Source: Seison nebaliae
Taxonomy: Eukaryota; Rotifera; Pararotatoria; Seisonacea; Seisonidae
NCBI GenBank assembly: GCA_023231475.1
Contig: JALJEE010001132.1
Coordinates: 1 to 64,000 of the forward strand
Length of the DNA: 64,000 bases
Direction of reading: 5' to 3'
Below, piece by piece: positions 45,801-61,200 of the stretch. How positions within the stretch are numbered: the first letter of the stretch is position 1; every line of letters starts with the position of its first letter. Under the pieces are notes generated by a model. It worked only from the letters and a program-made list of their open reading frames with translations. It ran no database searches and was not told the DNA's origin. A program made the translations under genes and the position numbers.

Positions 45801-48800
45801 TTTTCGAAATACTTCACTCGAATGTAACATTTCGTTTTTTTCGGTTTAGCGTAAAAAAAAAGTGAATGAAGTGAAAAAAAGAGTAAATTCACTCATAAAA
45901 CTTGTCAACAATTAGAAAACCACGAAAGGTTCTATAAAGATTAAAGGAGCTATTACTATAGAAATGGTAGGAGAATGTGCAATTATTTATCACGAAATGA
46001 CAAATTGTAAAATCGTTAAACAACTAACTTTAATTATGGTTGTTAATGTCACTGAAGCAGTCTGAGAATTGTCGACCAGGATATGGAATAAAAATTCTTT
46101 CTTGATTAAAAAACGAACATTTTTTAAAGAAATTGTTCAATTGCAAAAAAACATTTATTTCTGCTTAATCTATACCAAGAACAATTTAACGGTCTTGATT
46201 TCGTCTAGACTCAAGATTATAATGTCTAGAATCGTCGAAAGTCTAGACGTAACGTCCATCAAATTTTATGCAAATTTACACATAATAAATCAACCTGATC
46301 ACTAATTACTGGTATTTTCTCTCCGTTCATACTTTAATGGCTTTGTCTCCTGTTGGAGAATAGTTCGAATGAAAATTTCAACATGGAAATGGTGCAGAAA
46401 TGTAGAACATACAATTGACGAGCTATTACGTTTTATATCATTTTAAAACGAGAATGATTATCTATTAATTATCCTCATTCTCAGGCAGTATATGGAGTCA
46501 AAGTAGTCTTAAAACAAACAATGAACACAAATTAAATTTTGTTTTTGGCGAACTTTAGCCATAATCTAAAACAGTTTTTCTGATGAATTATCAATTCTCG
46601 ACAGGGAATAAACGAAAGGTGTTGAATGATATTGAATTTGAGTTTCATATAGCACAATGACATGACGATGGAATTCTTTTCCCATCAGAAGAAATGAAAT
46701 GGCTTCATTAATACGATATCATTTGACTGTTGGTTCGAAGATAACTAACATTTATTGGACAATCTAATTATATTCAAGAAAATTCAATTTGGAAAGTAAA
46801 GTATATCATGCATAATTATCGTAATAAAAACTTCAAAATTCAAATTAATTAGTTTCCATTTTTTTTATACTGATAACAAATTGAAAAGAAATATCAATAC
46901 TATCGACAACGACAAATGAAGTTTCCAATTAATTGTGTCATGTCATTTCTTCGATAGTCAGTTTTCGAACGAATTTTCATATGGTTATATGGTTACTCGG
47001 TTGAATTCGTTAACCAACATTTTTCAAATAATAACGGGGGGTTTCGCTACCCATTAAACGGCCACTATGTCACGCATTTCACAATATTCACAGTCATTTC
47101 GTTTCTTTGCACATTTCAACATTATTCTATTATCGTTTCTGCGACATTCATGCTAATATCTCTTCCAATATCATTCGAATAATCATTAATAATTGATTGC
47201 AGGATCCGAATAATTGTATTATCATACTTATGAAATACTGTATAAAGCCACACCTTAAACCGAACTATTTTAAACGTTGTGCTAAAGCCATTTATTATAT
47301 TCTTAATGAAAAATCATTTATGGGAATTTCTTTTATATGATTAGTTTTTAAACTGATAATTTATATTTTCTTTTAAATTTTGAACTCGTTATAAGGAATC
47401 ATATAACATTACACGTACAATCCAGTGAATAGGCGAAGAAAGGTGTTGGAAGAAGAAAGAATAAAAATGTTGAAAATACTAAAAAAAAAAGACTAGATCG
47501 CTTCTTTAAGTAAAGTGATCTCGATCAGAAGGAAGTAGGAATGTAGAAAGGTTTATACTATGTAGAAGGAAAATACTAAAAGGAAAGATCTGTCTAATAC
47601 AAAAAGAGTAGAACTTTCGATATGGTTTGACATTGAACCTAGAGAATGTTAGATAATATAATTGTCCTCCTCAAACCGAGTGAAATCCTCATAGAAAAGA
47701 GCATCAAGATTACGATTCACTAAAGTGAATAAACTCTTTCATTTGTATGATTAGTGAAATCGAATTTTTCAATCACTTCTCTTTCTCAACATCCTCATTC
47801 ATGTTATTGTAATCAGAAATATAGTTTCAAAAAATTTATCACACCGAATCTCCAAGGGGAAGTTAAAAATGAAGTGGTATGAAATTTATCATTATATGAA
47901 TTACCCGAAATAAGATTTTTGCGTACATTAATTCCGTCATATGAAAGTTCAGGACCACATTTGTCGATAAACAATTTCATTTCAATTGAAGTATCTCACA
48001 AAATGATTTACGTAACTTAATTACGTAATACGTACTTTTATGAGGGACAATCAGATTACCCATGAGTCAATATCTTCGTGATCTCCTTGTAATTAGCTTA
48101 TGCTATACCATAGCTTTAAATTTGGTATTTATATTAAATGTCAGACTGAAATCCTTTCGACATAAATTATGGAATAGGAGAGGATAAGAATAGGGATAAA
48201 TGTGGAGATACTGACTCAATCGGGGGGAATCTGACACTGTCCAACTGCTATAATATGATGTATAAGAATATTTGTAGCATTCATATCCTAACGAATTTAA
48301 CAACTATTATTTTATCTAGTTCTTCATGTCTTCTCAAGAGATGATTCTATTAATTACATATCTCACAATGGCTCCTATTCTTTTTTCTTCATTTTAAATT
48401 CAAGGTTTCTGTTGGTCGATCGTGTTATAAATGATTGTCTTGTAACATATGTGAGAGATTTAGATGAGATAGCGAACGACGAAATAAGTTTGAAATAAAG
48501 AATTCGTGGAAAATAACTTTGTTTCTTTCGGTTGTAGGAAAACTGATGAATTTCTGTGCAAAGAAAGAGATACGTATTTTATCATAATATGAACTTTTTA
48601 TCGTAGCTTTTTCTAACAAACTTGTAACTTTTTACGATTATCTACTGGAATTGGTGATAAGTCCTTCTCAGATTTGGACATTTCAAATGACATGAAAAAT
48701 TTTTACTTCGTAAAAACCGAATACTATTCGGCGAATATGATGTAATAGTTACTTATCATCTTCTTATTTAAGTACTTCCACATTCATTGACTCACAACAA

Positions 48801-51800
48801 TTCATTCGAATATTGAATGACATTGGTTCTCCCACTATTCACAACAATATTCATTAAGTTTTCTTGTTACATTCGTTCATATATTTGCCTCATAATGCGT
48901 TGTACTCCTCAAGGGCAAAAGAACATAGTTCGAACTTCGAAGATATATTAAAAGTTAAAAGTTAAACAATAGCCTTTCATAAGATAATTTAAGGATGAAA
49001 GATTGATTGTTAATTCTTCATCAACATACTGGAAGAGGTATACTCTTTCATCCCTTTTTCTGGCCGGTTGAACAACATTTTATTCAAATACTTTACTGAT
49101 GAACCTCGTTGGACAGAAGGTTGTAATAGAAACATAACTTTTTTGACAAGTATACCTCTTTTCTGTCACAAGAAGTGAAAGGATTCAACCTTTAGCTTGT
49201 AGTCAACTGATTCTTTTTTTAGGCAAAATAATTTAACTACCTTCGTTAACTACCAAAAGTAAGAATTGACTGATTTCTATTACAGAAATAGAAAGTTGAC
49301 ATATCTTTTTTTTAACGAGTTAACTCCAGTCTCTTGAAAGAAAAATTCACAAGTTTGATAACGTAAATTGAATGATATCATTGAAGTTTCAAAACTATTT
49401 TTCGATATGGAAAGAATGGAATGTTTCAATTTCCTTTTTTTCATCTAAAACCTTTTTTCATTCAGGTCATTGAAGTAAGAGACATTAAATAACTGAATGA
49501 ATGAACGATCGATTGAATAATTTTATTCGATGAAATATTTTTGGATGGACTGCGTAGGTAAGCGTTTTGTTTTTTAATGAATATATAACCGGTTTATTGA
49601 TTTGTTACCGTCGCTCTAATAAAATCGACGTTAGGAAAACAAAAGCTCAGCGAAAAAAGTAGAAATGAAGAATCTATTTGATGTTTTCTAAGGAGAAAGA
49701 AGTAAGTAATCGACGTTGTTATTAACTTATTCTTCTATAAACAATAGCAAATAAAAAGAAACATTTTCTAAATGAAATGGGGATGTTTCATAAAAACTTT
49801 GAAATCCCTCACTTTTCATTCAAATTCTCCTACTATTTATCGTAAAGTACATACATGTTGCTTCCATGGAGAACCATTCATACAATCAATTTTGTTCAAC
49901 ATCCGTTTTCTTTTTTTTTGTTGAGAAAACTATAGAAGTTGAAGATTTACGACTTATTAACAAATTGAGAAATGCTATATAATTTCAATGAGGTACGGTA
50001 TGTCTTATATAATGAAATTTTAATAATAATTTCATCATTTCAACTTCATTTCTCACTAACTTCAACACAGACAATAATCGAATTTATGAAATATATATAC
50101 ATATATATACTTCCTTTCTCTTCCCATCCCACTGACGCTCTAATCATTATTGGATATTTTTTTGGGAGAATTAATTTCAATTTATTTTTTTTTAAATTCT
50201 TCCTACAAATGTTCTTTTTCTCTGACATATCCTTTTTATTAAGGTACATTACATTCCAATTATTTGATGATCATAGTCTATGTTTTGTTTATCTGTCTAA
50301 TGAGTTTAAAAGATTTCAAAGTCAAAGTAAAAAATATTGTTATTCTCTCCACTTAAATTTATAAACAACAATAACCATAATGGATAATCCATTTATTAAA
50401 TTGATTCATTCAACTGTTCAATTTCATACGTATCAAGTATAATGGCGAACGCATATCGTATATAACCGAAATTACATTTTCTCAGTTTGTTTAATAAGAT
50501 TTGATTCCGTATATACAATTTGTATATATACAAGAACATTTGGGTTTAGATTGGAGGAGATTTTCCTTCATTAAAATTTTCAAATCTAAAGAATTGAATG
50601 TTTTGAACATTTGATCGGGAACATCTTTCCCTCTCGTCGGCATAACAACCGTGTTCAACTGACCCAAACTGTTAGAAATAAACGGTGGAACACAAAAGAA
50701 GGGTGTGAGATTGGGGGAAATTCGTTATTAAGTCTTTTACCAGAACATTTCGGTTTAAAGTCTCATGCAAATGAGAAGTAAATTCAATTCTTCTATACAT
50801 ATACACTCCCTCTACTTTAGGCTCAAACACCTACGTACATGTCCACACTCGAACACACATGAATAAACTTTCTCAACAAATTTATAAAATTGCGTAACAT
50901 AAATCTAACGTAACGATTATTATTCGTTCTCAACAATCAAACATACGAATGAAAATTTCAATATATATATCCTGAAAGCAAAAAACATGTAAATTGTCTG
51001 TAAAAATAATTGTAGACAATCGCCTTCAAGCATTCTACTTCATTTTTTAGTTCTATTATAAAGATTCTTTGAGAATCAATTTCCCATAGAGCAGACAATG
51101 AGTAATTTATGAGCATTTGAAGACTTATGACAATTCAGACCTAAAAATATGTCAAAATCTTTTTTTCAAATTTATTGTTGTTACATAACGTACTAAATTT
51201 ACTTTATTCTCAGAATCTTCTTGTTGTTCTGTTGAGTGAGGAGGCTCTTGGGATCTAGTCAACAACCGGTGCATTAATACTTCATCATTAATCAGATAAG
51301 ATTCATTTTCTTACTTACTTTGTTAGACTAATTCTGTTAGACAATAAAAAACATCTAATTTTTTAAAGTATAATAATTAAATAAAAGAACTTGCTCTCAC
51401 AATTTGTCAGTATCCCAAAACAGAATTCTTTCCTAAAGACTCCCAAGTCATAAGGTAGAAAATCTCAAGAAAACAGAAATATTAAATAATTATTATTTAT
51501 AAATTAGAAAGAACTTTATTCAAATTTTTTATTGGTTGGTATTATGTTACATCGCACAGTTTGCTCTTATCACATTTGTCAATGAAACTAATTCTAACGT
51601 CTTATGGATAACTAGCTCTATATCATCATCATCATCATAAGCCTATGGCAGTCGATAGGTAAAATGCCCCAAAAGGAAAAAGTATGACGTATATTCCATA
51701 TTCAATACGAAAAGTCTGAACTTGAATTTGAAGAATGACCATAGATGTGAAAGATTATATGGTTGATATGTTAAAAATATCGTTAGTTAAGAATGCTACT

Positions 51801-54800
51801 TGACGTTTCTCCAACGAACTGCTTATGAGTCTTATACCGATAAAAATAACGATTGAATTGATGGTGTTGGAAACGGTGTAGTTTCAATATGACATATTGA
51901 ATATGTAGTGCATCAGATTGGAAGTGAGATAATATGATGAAGATGGAAAAAGCATAAGGCTGTAAACGAACAGATAGAACGATTATGGCAATAACCGAAA
52001 ATTACATCTTCTATAGTAAAATAAGTGCGTAGTTGGACTTCGAACGGAATACGACCATTCTTAAGAAACCACATATTTAAAATTCTATTGAAAACATTGT
52101 CAGAAATGAAACTGTATACTAGAGATGTATCATTGTATATAAAATCAGAATAATTCATAAGGAGAATTATGTTAGAAAAATGTGAAGAAAGATGTTAATA
52201 TTATCTTTCCATCATATTTTTGATTTTATCATCATAAATTTATAACTTACCACAGATGTATCAAATTAATTTGTCAGAAATAAGAATTGAGCAACATTCT
52301 TAAATCACATTGACCTTGAATGAATATGGTGAAAGAATTTGAGGTTATATTATATTATATTAGTTCTCATAACAATTTCTCCGATCGAGATCAAAACAAA
52401 TTAATTTCTTTCTTCAAATTTTTAATAATTATTGTGAATTACACTACTACTAATAATATATATTTATAATCCAATAATAAATAATCCAAATTTACTATTA
52501 ATAATTATAAGTGTCTGGCAGTATGATGGGGGATTTGGAATTGAACTGGAAAGTATCAATGAAAATAAAGAACAAAGAGGAAGACTGTCTCTTGTAGAGT
52601 AATTATGAGTAACTCTTTCTTGCTCAATAGAGTAGAACGAACTTTCTTCATTTTTTGCTAATGTAAGAATGATGAATATGAAAAAAATTTTCAGTGATAA
52701 AATAAGAAAAGAACAGACCTGATATTATTCGAATAGTTTAACAGACTATCTCGTTGAACCAATTGTTCTTCTTCATGACAAGATTATGTTAAGTGAGGAT
52801 AAATCGCAATCCTTTTAAATCACTTCATCAATCTATTGGTCTTAAGGAAAAAATTATCGTACGAAGAAACTGTTTATCTAATACTTTTCTAGCACTTTCA
52901 AATCTAATATTGAACAATGATAATGGTCTTGTTACGTAAAGGAACAAGAAGAAGAATGAAGCAATTATACTCATATTGTGTATGTTACTGTCGTTAAGCA
53001 ATCTACCGCTAATCTAATGTGCTAGTTGATAGAAATAAAACAATATCACTTTTACAGAGTGTCAATTATCAAAAATCAATATTTGGCAATTAATATTACT
53101 CAAATTTTCTATTCACGATAAATTAGTCTTGTCCAGTAATCAGTTCGGGTGTGAGTTTTTCCAGCAATAAAAGAACAATTTGAAAAGTGTTAATAATTGT
53201 TGAACGGAAAGGTTTTTTATGAGTTTCTTTTCAAGTATATCAATTGTACGTAACAACGGATGTAAAGATTTCTCACGAAAATTCATCTAAATAAAAATTA
53301 TTCTTCATGATAAAAATTGGAGAGAAGTTCAAATTTTTTTTCCAAAATTTTTTTGATGGAAATTTTTCTATTACAAAATTAATCGTAAATAATAAAGAAC
53401 AGTATTGTGGTACTCGGTACTCGCCACTCTAATACTGAATTTCGAAGAACGATAGGTACAGTTTTTAGTTTTACAGAAAAACGACAAATGGACATTTTCC
53501 AAAAAAACCAAAGCTAATCGTGCTCAGATAACTGAATGAATGATCTAAACGAAATTTCTGATCCACTATTTTTTTCCGTTATAAATGATTCAAGGATTTT
53601 ATTGAAGATTATCATAGGTAGATAAGGAACAGAGTGCAAGAAATATGGAGTAAAATATGACTATATTTCTTTCAGTCAAATCTGTAAAAAACCTTTTTAT
53701 CTCCACATAAATCCATAACATTGTGATGTCAATCGACATCAATCGATTGTCCTCATTATTATTCTTTTTTGAATGTGTATCTTATCTTATCGATGTGTAA
53801 TCGATAAGGTGTATGACAAAAAAAATCTCTTCAAGTTAGCTTGTCAGATCATCAACTGCGTTATGTCTGCTTCATGTCAACTTTTCCATTTTATTAGACT
53901 TAAAACTGCGAATTAGATGAAAGTCGATGATTAGAAATGGCCATCACAAAATTCTCCTTTAACTAGCACTAAGTTTAACTTCTAACACTATCAATACAAT
54001 TTCGGATTATCGCCAATTACATTTTAAGATTCAGTCTGTTCACAATTTATAAGTTGTTCAATGTTCTTCGCTTATTATTAATAATTCACATAATGGTAAT
54101 AGTTGAATGACTACTTTTACTCAATAATTTAAAACTTTTCAAAATATTATAACTGTTATTCAATTAATTTTATAATTTAGCCATAATTAAAATCAACATT
54201 GTTTCTTCACATTTACTAACGAAGTGTCAACGATTTTTATGAATAATATTATGTTGTGGCTCGGTATTGTCACCGAAGAAGGTTTCGTTGAGATTTACAG
54301 GATCCATGGTGATTGAATAGAGAACGATTTAAGACTCAAAAAGATACGTTTATTGTCTTCAATAAAAGAAAGATTTATTATTATTTTTTTAAATTAATTT
54401 TTAATTAATAAATTTCTTCTTCTTTTTTTCACGCGCCTCTTCAACTTGTCTTCTGAAATGCTACTTCAGTTTACCAACGCCACGACAATTAGTATCACAA
54501 TATTATAAAAGGGTGTTAATTAGCTTAATCCAACTTAATTTTAAAGCTTATACATTAGAAAAATTAAAAAAGAAATTATATTTATGGACGATCAGGACAA
54601 AAGAATGACAAGACAAAACTTTCGTGAATTGTCAGATTGTGAATGGAAGATTTTCAGTGAGTTGGAGAATTTAAATAAATTATTTAATTGTTCAAACTAT
54701 TTACCATAATTTGAAAGTGATGAATTTGCTTCATTTAAAATTTTATTTAATAAAATTCTTAACCTCTAGCTACAATTTGGTTTTATATAGTTAATATTCC

Positions 54801-55264
54801 TCCGTTTCCGATTATGTTAGCTAAAAAGCGATATTTTTTTCTACTAGACAATTTCTATTTCATCATTTAATCTTAATAAACTGTTATTTTATATGTATCT
54901 ATTGACTTTTTTTGTTCATATATTCCTATATATTATATTCTTCCTAAATATGTTTTCTCCATCGATTATACGATTTCTGATGACTTATCAAAATACAATG
55001 AACTTCTTTTCAACGACGAACGTAGTCATTTTTTATCGTCCATTTATCAATTGCCCTACAAGAATAAAAATAATTCTTATTTTGTCTTATAACATGTTTT
55101 AACCTGAGAAGCTAACGTAACTAAATTAAATATTGCGCAACCGGTAAAATGAATGAAGTTAAATTTTTCCTTGTAGAATTATAGTAAAAGTTGAGAAATT
55201 CTCCAAAAGTCCAATGAGAGAAATTTGTTTGACGCATACTCGCAATTAATCAGAAAGCGGAAGC
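42816..55264. other. Gene-poor region, right part
   Basis: About 12.4 kb without a credible protein gene on either strand; the longest open frames are about 60-130 codons of hydrophobic, Phe/Ile/Tyr-rich sequence typical of AT-rich DNA. No tRNA, rRNA or snRNA was recognised. Notable short features are paired TTACGTAA sites (48008-48028) and several inverted repeats. The last few hundred bases must carry the PRKDC promoter. Confidence 0.45.
48008..48028. promoter_or_regulatory. Two palindromic TTACGTAA sites (PAR-bZIP type)
   Basis: TTACGTAA occurs at 48008-48015 and 48021-48028. This octamer is the optimal site for PAR-domain/E4BP4-type bZIP factors (Pdp1, Vrille in insects). Two perfect sites 13 bp apart centre to centre are unlikely in random AT-rich DNA, but no gene lies close by. 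Confidence 0.3.
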
Positions 55265-58200
55265 ATGAACGATTTTAAGAGGGAATTACAATCTCTTAGA
55301 CAGGAGTTATACGCTCCAAAAATTTCTCCATCTAACATCAACACGTTGGTGGATCGAATCATCCAATTGATGATGGATAATATGAATAATGATAATTGTC
55401 AATTGTTCGTAGCGGATCTGTTGAATTCGAAGAGTAGTTTCCTCACCTTCCTCCAATCTCATCGACAGAATCGAGAGTTTGTTTCTTCGAAACGCGACGC
55501 TCTGAGACTATTATCAATTCTGTTATTACGCGACTCAAAACGGAAAGGTCAAATCGGATTAGAATCGATGAGAGCGTATGTGGAAGAATTAGTGAAAATA
55601 TTATTCCGATCGATTATGAATGAATCATATGCTGATGTGCAGAAAGCGAGTATCGACGTATTAAAAATCATTTTGAATGATATGATACTTAAGAAATATT
55701 CCGTATCTCATAATCAAGTTCATTCGATGTTGAATAAAATTTTCCAGAAATTGTCTACTCCATCGAAATTATCTGGTGGTGTCCACAATGCTCTTTACGA
55801 ATTAATTGCCATTATTTGTCATACGTCGATGGAGGAATGTCAACGTTATGAGGTTCGTGCAGTTTCCATTCTTCGGAGAATGATCCCATCGAAAACATCA
55901 AAATCTTCTTCTTCCGATCTCTCACCCATTTCCGCCTTTACCACATTCCATCATTTGTTGATAACATTCCCGAACATCGTCAACGATCGTCTAATTCAAT
56001 CTTATGTTCAATTAGCGATCGATCAGTTAACTAATCGGAATAATAAATCGAAATTGGTGATTAGCGCGCTAGACTTCTTCCTCAACAACGTCCACTTATT
56101 GGAGAAATATTATTGTGAGAATTATCGGGAGTTGATAGGCATCGGTCGTAGTTGGAGAATGAATTCGAATAATTTGAATATAAAAAATTTATCGAATCGT
56201 TTACTTCTACATCTCTTCGAATGGTCAACGAATCATCCTGATTTAATCGATGAGAACATGTTGGAATATTTAAGAGAGACAGCTGAAAAAGAATGTCTCA
56301 ATAATCGAAATACAACTTACTACGACCAATCCATCAAATTCATTTTATTATCGTATAAAATTCTAATTAAAACTAAACCCGATACTTTATTGCGTGTCAA
56401 TACTCTCACCATCTTGAAACAATATCAAAATAAATTTAATCATCTTATTCATCATCAATTCGAAAATGATGATTTGAATGATCTCCCAATCAACGTACTC
56501 GATTCGATGACGATTGAGGAGAATCTTTATTCCATTAAGAATTATTTGGAAAATCAAGAGATTCTCATCCGAATCCTCTTCCAACATCAACATTTAGCTA
56601 GTCAAATTGAAATGAAACTCATTTTGAAACAAGCTGAAAATGTTATACTCTATTTTTATGAACATTCCCCAAAAATCAATGAATCACATACAAAGAAAAC
56701 AATCCATCGATTACTTCGATTATTACGTTCAATTCATGAATTCGATGAGACTCTTCTTGAAACGTTCATACAACAAATCTTTCATCGACTCATTCAATGC
56801 ACTTCGTCACTGCCAACCATCTTCAACGATTTATCATCAGAGATCGAATTGGACGATGAATCGAATCAATCGAATGATCTCATCCCAAAATTTTATGTTA
56901 CTAATTATTTACCATTCTGGAAATATTTATTGCTACATGAATCATATCGTCGAAATTTGATAGAAGATGAAGGAGAGAAGACGATTTTGAATGAGAAAAA
57001 AATGACATTGTTTCAAGAATCGGAAGAAGATGATACTCAAACATCAGAAGAGGATGAAGAAGAAGGAGATGATGATGATGATGTTGATGATGATAATGAT
57101 GACGATGATGATGATGATGATGAGAAAAAATTAATGAAAAAGAAATATTATCGTGATTATCTGAATAATCAATTCTTTTTAATTCTTTTGGAATTTTTGA
57201 AAAATTTGAATATTCGATTGAAAAATGGAGAATTAGTTTCTGATGTCGATCAAAATGACAAGAAGACCTTCGATCAATTTACACAATCAATTAATAGTGG
57301 TGTGTTGAGTGTGGGAAAAGAAGAGAGAGTGGACGATTCAATTCAGTCAAGTTATTTGGAAGCAGAGAATGTGGTTGATCAAGACTTCTTCTATAATTCT
57401 GTTCATCTACTACAATTGTTGGTGAAAGAGAATCATTTGAAAATCGACGAGAAATGGAAGAAATCTTATCTGCAATTCATTGTGAGTCAATTAGAAGAAT
57501 CGCCATATATCTCCTCACTTTATCGATTAGCGTCCATCATTCGATTGGAATCGTCGACTGATATTGAATTAATGAATTTAAGTAAACTGATTTTGAATGA
57601 ATCACTTAATCGATCGGTTGTTGCTAAAGATGATTTATTAATTCAATGTCTTTCCGTCGTTCATTCATTGCCGATCGCCATATTGTTCGAAGCAAAATCT
57701 GCTTCCATTCAAGCCATAAAATTGTCGTTAATGAAAAGTAATTCATATACTCCATTCATCACATCCATTCTCCAAACATTTCATCGTTGGATCGATGAGA
57801 ATTGGGAGATGGCGAAAGAATTATTTGTGGAAGTTCGTCGAGAAATTTTCAATAATTTCGTTCAATCCAAAACCGATCAGACCACACAGAATGATTATCT
57901 CTCTCAATATATTTCACATGCCGATCGAAATCGAAATGAGAGATTGATGAAATTGAGGAAAAATGTTGAAAAATCTTCTTCAGCGTCGTCGAATGTCGAT
58001 AATTTGTCATCTCAAACAAACCAAGTGAATCAGAATGAAATTAATCGACAAATTATTTGTTTGTTCGGGAAAATTGGTCAATTCTCTTTCGACGAATCGA
58101 TTAATTGGGAAGTCGATGAGGAGAACTTGGAGATTTGGTACAGTAGAAATCTTTTGAAATTTTCAATGCCATTTCCCGATATGAAAGTTGAATTGTATCT

Positions 58201-61200
58201 AGATTCAATTCTCCCACGTACCATCCAACTATTGATGATGACTAATGATAATCGTCGTTTGAAAGTTGCTGCAGCCGAATTTTTCCATGTTCTCTTCACT
58301 TACATCATTGGAATGATTTCGTCACATCCAAATAAGAATAATCACGAATATAAAAATTTGGTGGAATTATTCCACAATTCTTTTATCATCGCCATCCGTT
58401 TATCGAATGATGCTGATATGATGATTGGGGAATTGTTTAAAGAAACATGTCGACAGACGATTAACTGGATCTCCTTCCAATCCAATGGACAACAATCATC
58501 ATTTTTCTTAAATGGAATCATTTCTCAATTCATGAAATTACTTCACAATAAATCCTTTGACGAATCGATTGAATATCGATTAATTGTTATTGAACATTTA
58601 TCGATATTATTCGATCGTATGTTGAATGATAATGTCAATCATAAATCGATCGATCGAATAATTGATATAATTCGAAATGAAATCGTTTCAAATGACGTCA
58701 ATTCACGTCTATATGGAATTATGATTCTCAATCGGATTATTCGAACTTTCACCAAATCCAATCGATTAATTCATGTTTATTTATTAGATATCATTCATCG
58801 AACTGTTCAATGTTTAGCAATGAATCATGAATTGAAATTGAAGAGTAGTAATGACATGTTGATTGACAATCATACAGCAATTCGACATTTAGCAAAAATT
58901 TGTGCATTGAATTGGAGAATGTTCGACGAAGAAATTCATCCGTCAGTCAAGGAGATTCGTATCCGTCCGGCTATGTGGAGTGTCGCTACTAATTATGTTC
59001 TATTGTCATGGCTCTTTCGACAGATTGGTCGATTCGAATATGAATGTCGTTTGGCGTCAATGCGACTCTTCCAATCTCTCATTTACTTCCACAAAGACAT
59101 TTCTCATCAAAACTTTTTTGAAATGAAATTAAAAAATTGTAAAAATTGGTCGTCATTTCTACTTCCCAGAATCGAAGGAATCTCATTGAATGAATTGAAA
59201 CATTTCGATAATGAGAATATTTCCTTGAAATTATTCGAAGAGACTTTCATCATCGGAATCGGTGTATTTCCTGATTTATCTCAATTCCTCAACAATTATT
59301 CCTCTTCCCTCCTCAACACATTCATTAAATTATCGAATGAAACGAAATCATCAATAATTATTGATGAGAACCGTAAAATTGAAGAAGATGATGGCGAATC
59401 AGTTGATCAATGGTTACAATTATTATCAGCCTCCATCGACAGTTATACATGGATCATAATGCAGAAATTTCTATCGGTCGATCAATTATTTAGTGACGTT
59501 CTATCGAACGACTCATCAGTTTTTTGGAAATCTCTCAATTCTTTTGCTTTCCATTTTCCTCAAATATCTGACATCACTCAAACGAACGAATATTCCAAAC
59601 GATTATTTGGTGGAATAATTTCCAGATTTCTTCTTTTGATGCATCAATCACTTCTCTTCGGTAATCGATTCCAATTGAAGACACTTCCTATTAATCATAA
59701 TTGTCAATTCATTTCTAATCTTCTTGAAATCATGTTATTCGATTACAGACGATTATCGAACCATTTCAGTGAAGAAGAAGAAGTAAATCGATTGAAATTT
59801 ATCGAACAATTCCTTTCCATTCTAGTTCAGCGAAAACAATCCGAATTTGTTGAAGTTCTCAAAAATAATTTGGGACGAATGAAATTCAAAAAGGAGAAAG
59901 AGGAGAAGAAGAGAATTGTAGAGGAATATGAGGAGTCAATAAATTTATTGAAAATTTTAAGAATTTTTAAGAAACTAAAAATTAGAGATGGGAAAGTGAA
60001 TGTGATGGAATTGATCGATATCAATTCTCGTTGTTCGTTAGAGAAGATGAGATTATTCTTCAAACAATTAATCTTCTTCGATTCGCAACTCATTTTCCAA
60101 TCCAATACGAAATGGAAACAAATTTTCCGTGGAAATTCTATCGACATTCCCATCAATGTCAATCAAGAAGATTTCGATGATATTATTTCTTATCCTCTTC
60201 TTGACTTCGTAAAACAATCATCAGCGGTTGTCGTTGAAAATATATTGGATCGAATGAATCAAGCGAATCCGGAGAACTTTCTCAAATTTTTCCACTTAAT
60301 AATTAGAAATCGTCAATCTTTCCACGATATCGATAAACGACATCGACTCGGACAATTATTTTATGATCATCTTTCAATTTCTCTCGATCATTTGAGATTA
60401 ATATTAATATTAAACGACAATGTCTTGTCAACTAATGAGCAGCAGAAAGAGAAATATTTGAAATTATTTCAGGATTCATTATCAGCTGATTATATCGACG
60501 ATCATCGAATCATTCTGGTATTGTTGCCCTACTTCTTGAAAGAGATAAAATTGGTTGATAATCTTCGATTATTACGGCAATATTTTGTAAATAAATTAGA
60601 ATTTTCAAAAATTCTTAACAACTCTCATCGACAGAAAGAATTGTTCAATATTATTCTCAAAACGAACGATCTCTTGTTTATGGATCTACTCGTTATTCTT
60701 TTCGTCAGTATGACGAAAACCACCATCACAACAGCGAATAAGGATTTGAATGAACTCTCTCAATTCTTCCAAATGATAGCAAGAAAAGAAGAAAATGATC
60801 GTATTTTCCAATATTTAAATGGAAATATTCGTAATCTCTCCTTATTTCAACGGACAACCGATCTCACTTTATCACACGAACAGCAACTTATCATTTTCGA
60901 GAATATTTCCATTCCAATTTTAATAAATTATTCGAAGAGAATTCGTCACAAATTCTTCCTTGATCATATTAGTGTTATTACAGATGAAATTGATGAGTTG
61001 TCAAATCGACTCAAAATCAAAGACGACAACGACCGTTTTTTAACCCATCTCAAACTGTCCATATTTCTACGATTGATACAAATCTTATTCGCGTTCTCTT
61101 CTCGTGACGATTGTATGGGAAAAGAAAGTGAATTAGTTAAAATTTATATATCAAATCAAAGAAAGAAACCGGCGACAGTTGTCGGTAATGAACTGTGTAA

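Noticed and set aside
49033-49160. AAGAGGTATACT inverted repeat 128 bp across, possible MITE
   Set aside because: No matching flanking duplication and no similarity inside the arms; about one such pair is expected by chance in 20 kb.
49972-50364. 130-codon plus-strand frame rich in Phe, Ile and Tyr
   Set aside because: It is typical of AT-rich non-coding sequence, is overlapped by an opposite frame, and has no family resemblance.
53785-53812. CTTATCGAT/ATCGATAAG hairpin with DRE-like cores
   Set aside because: A single short dyad far from any gene start; likely chance in this base composition.
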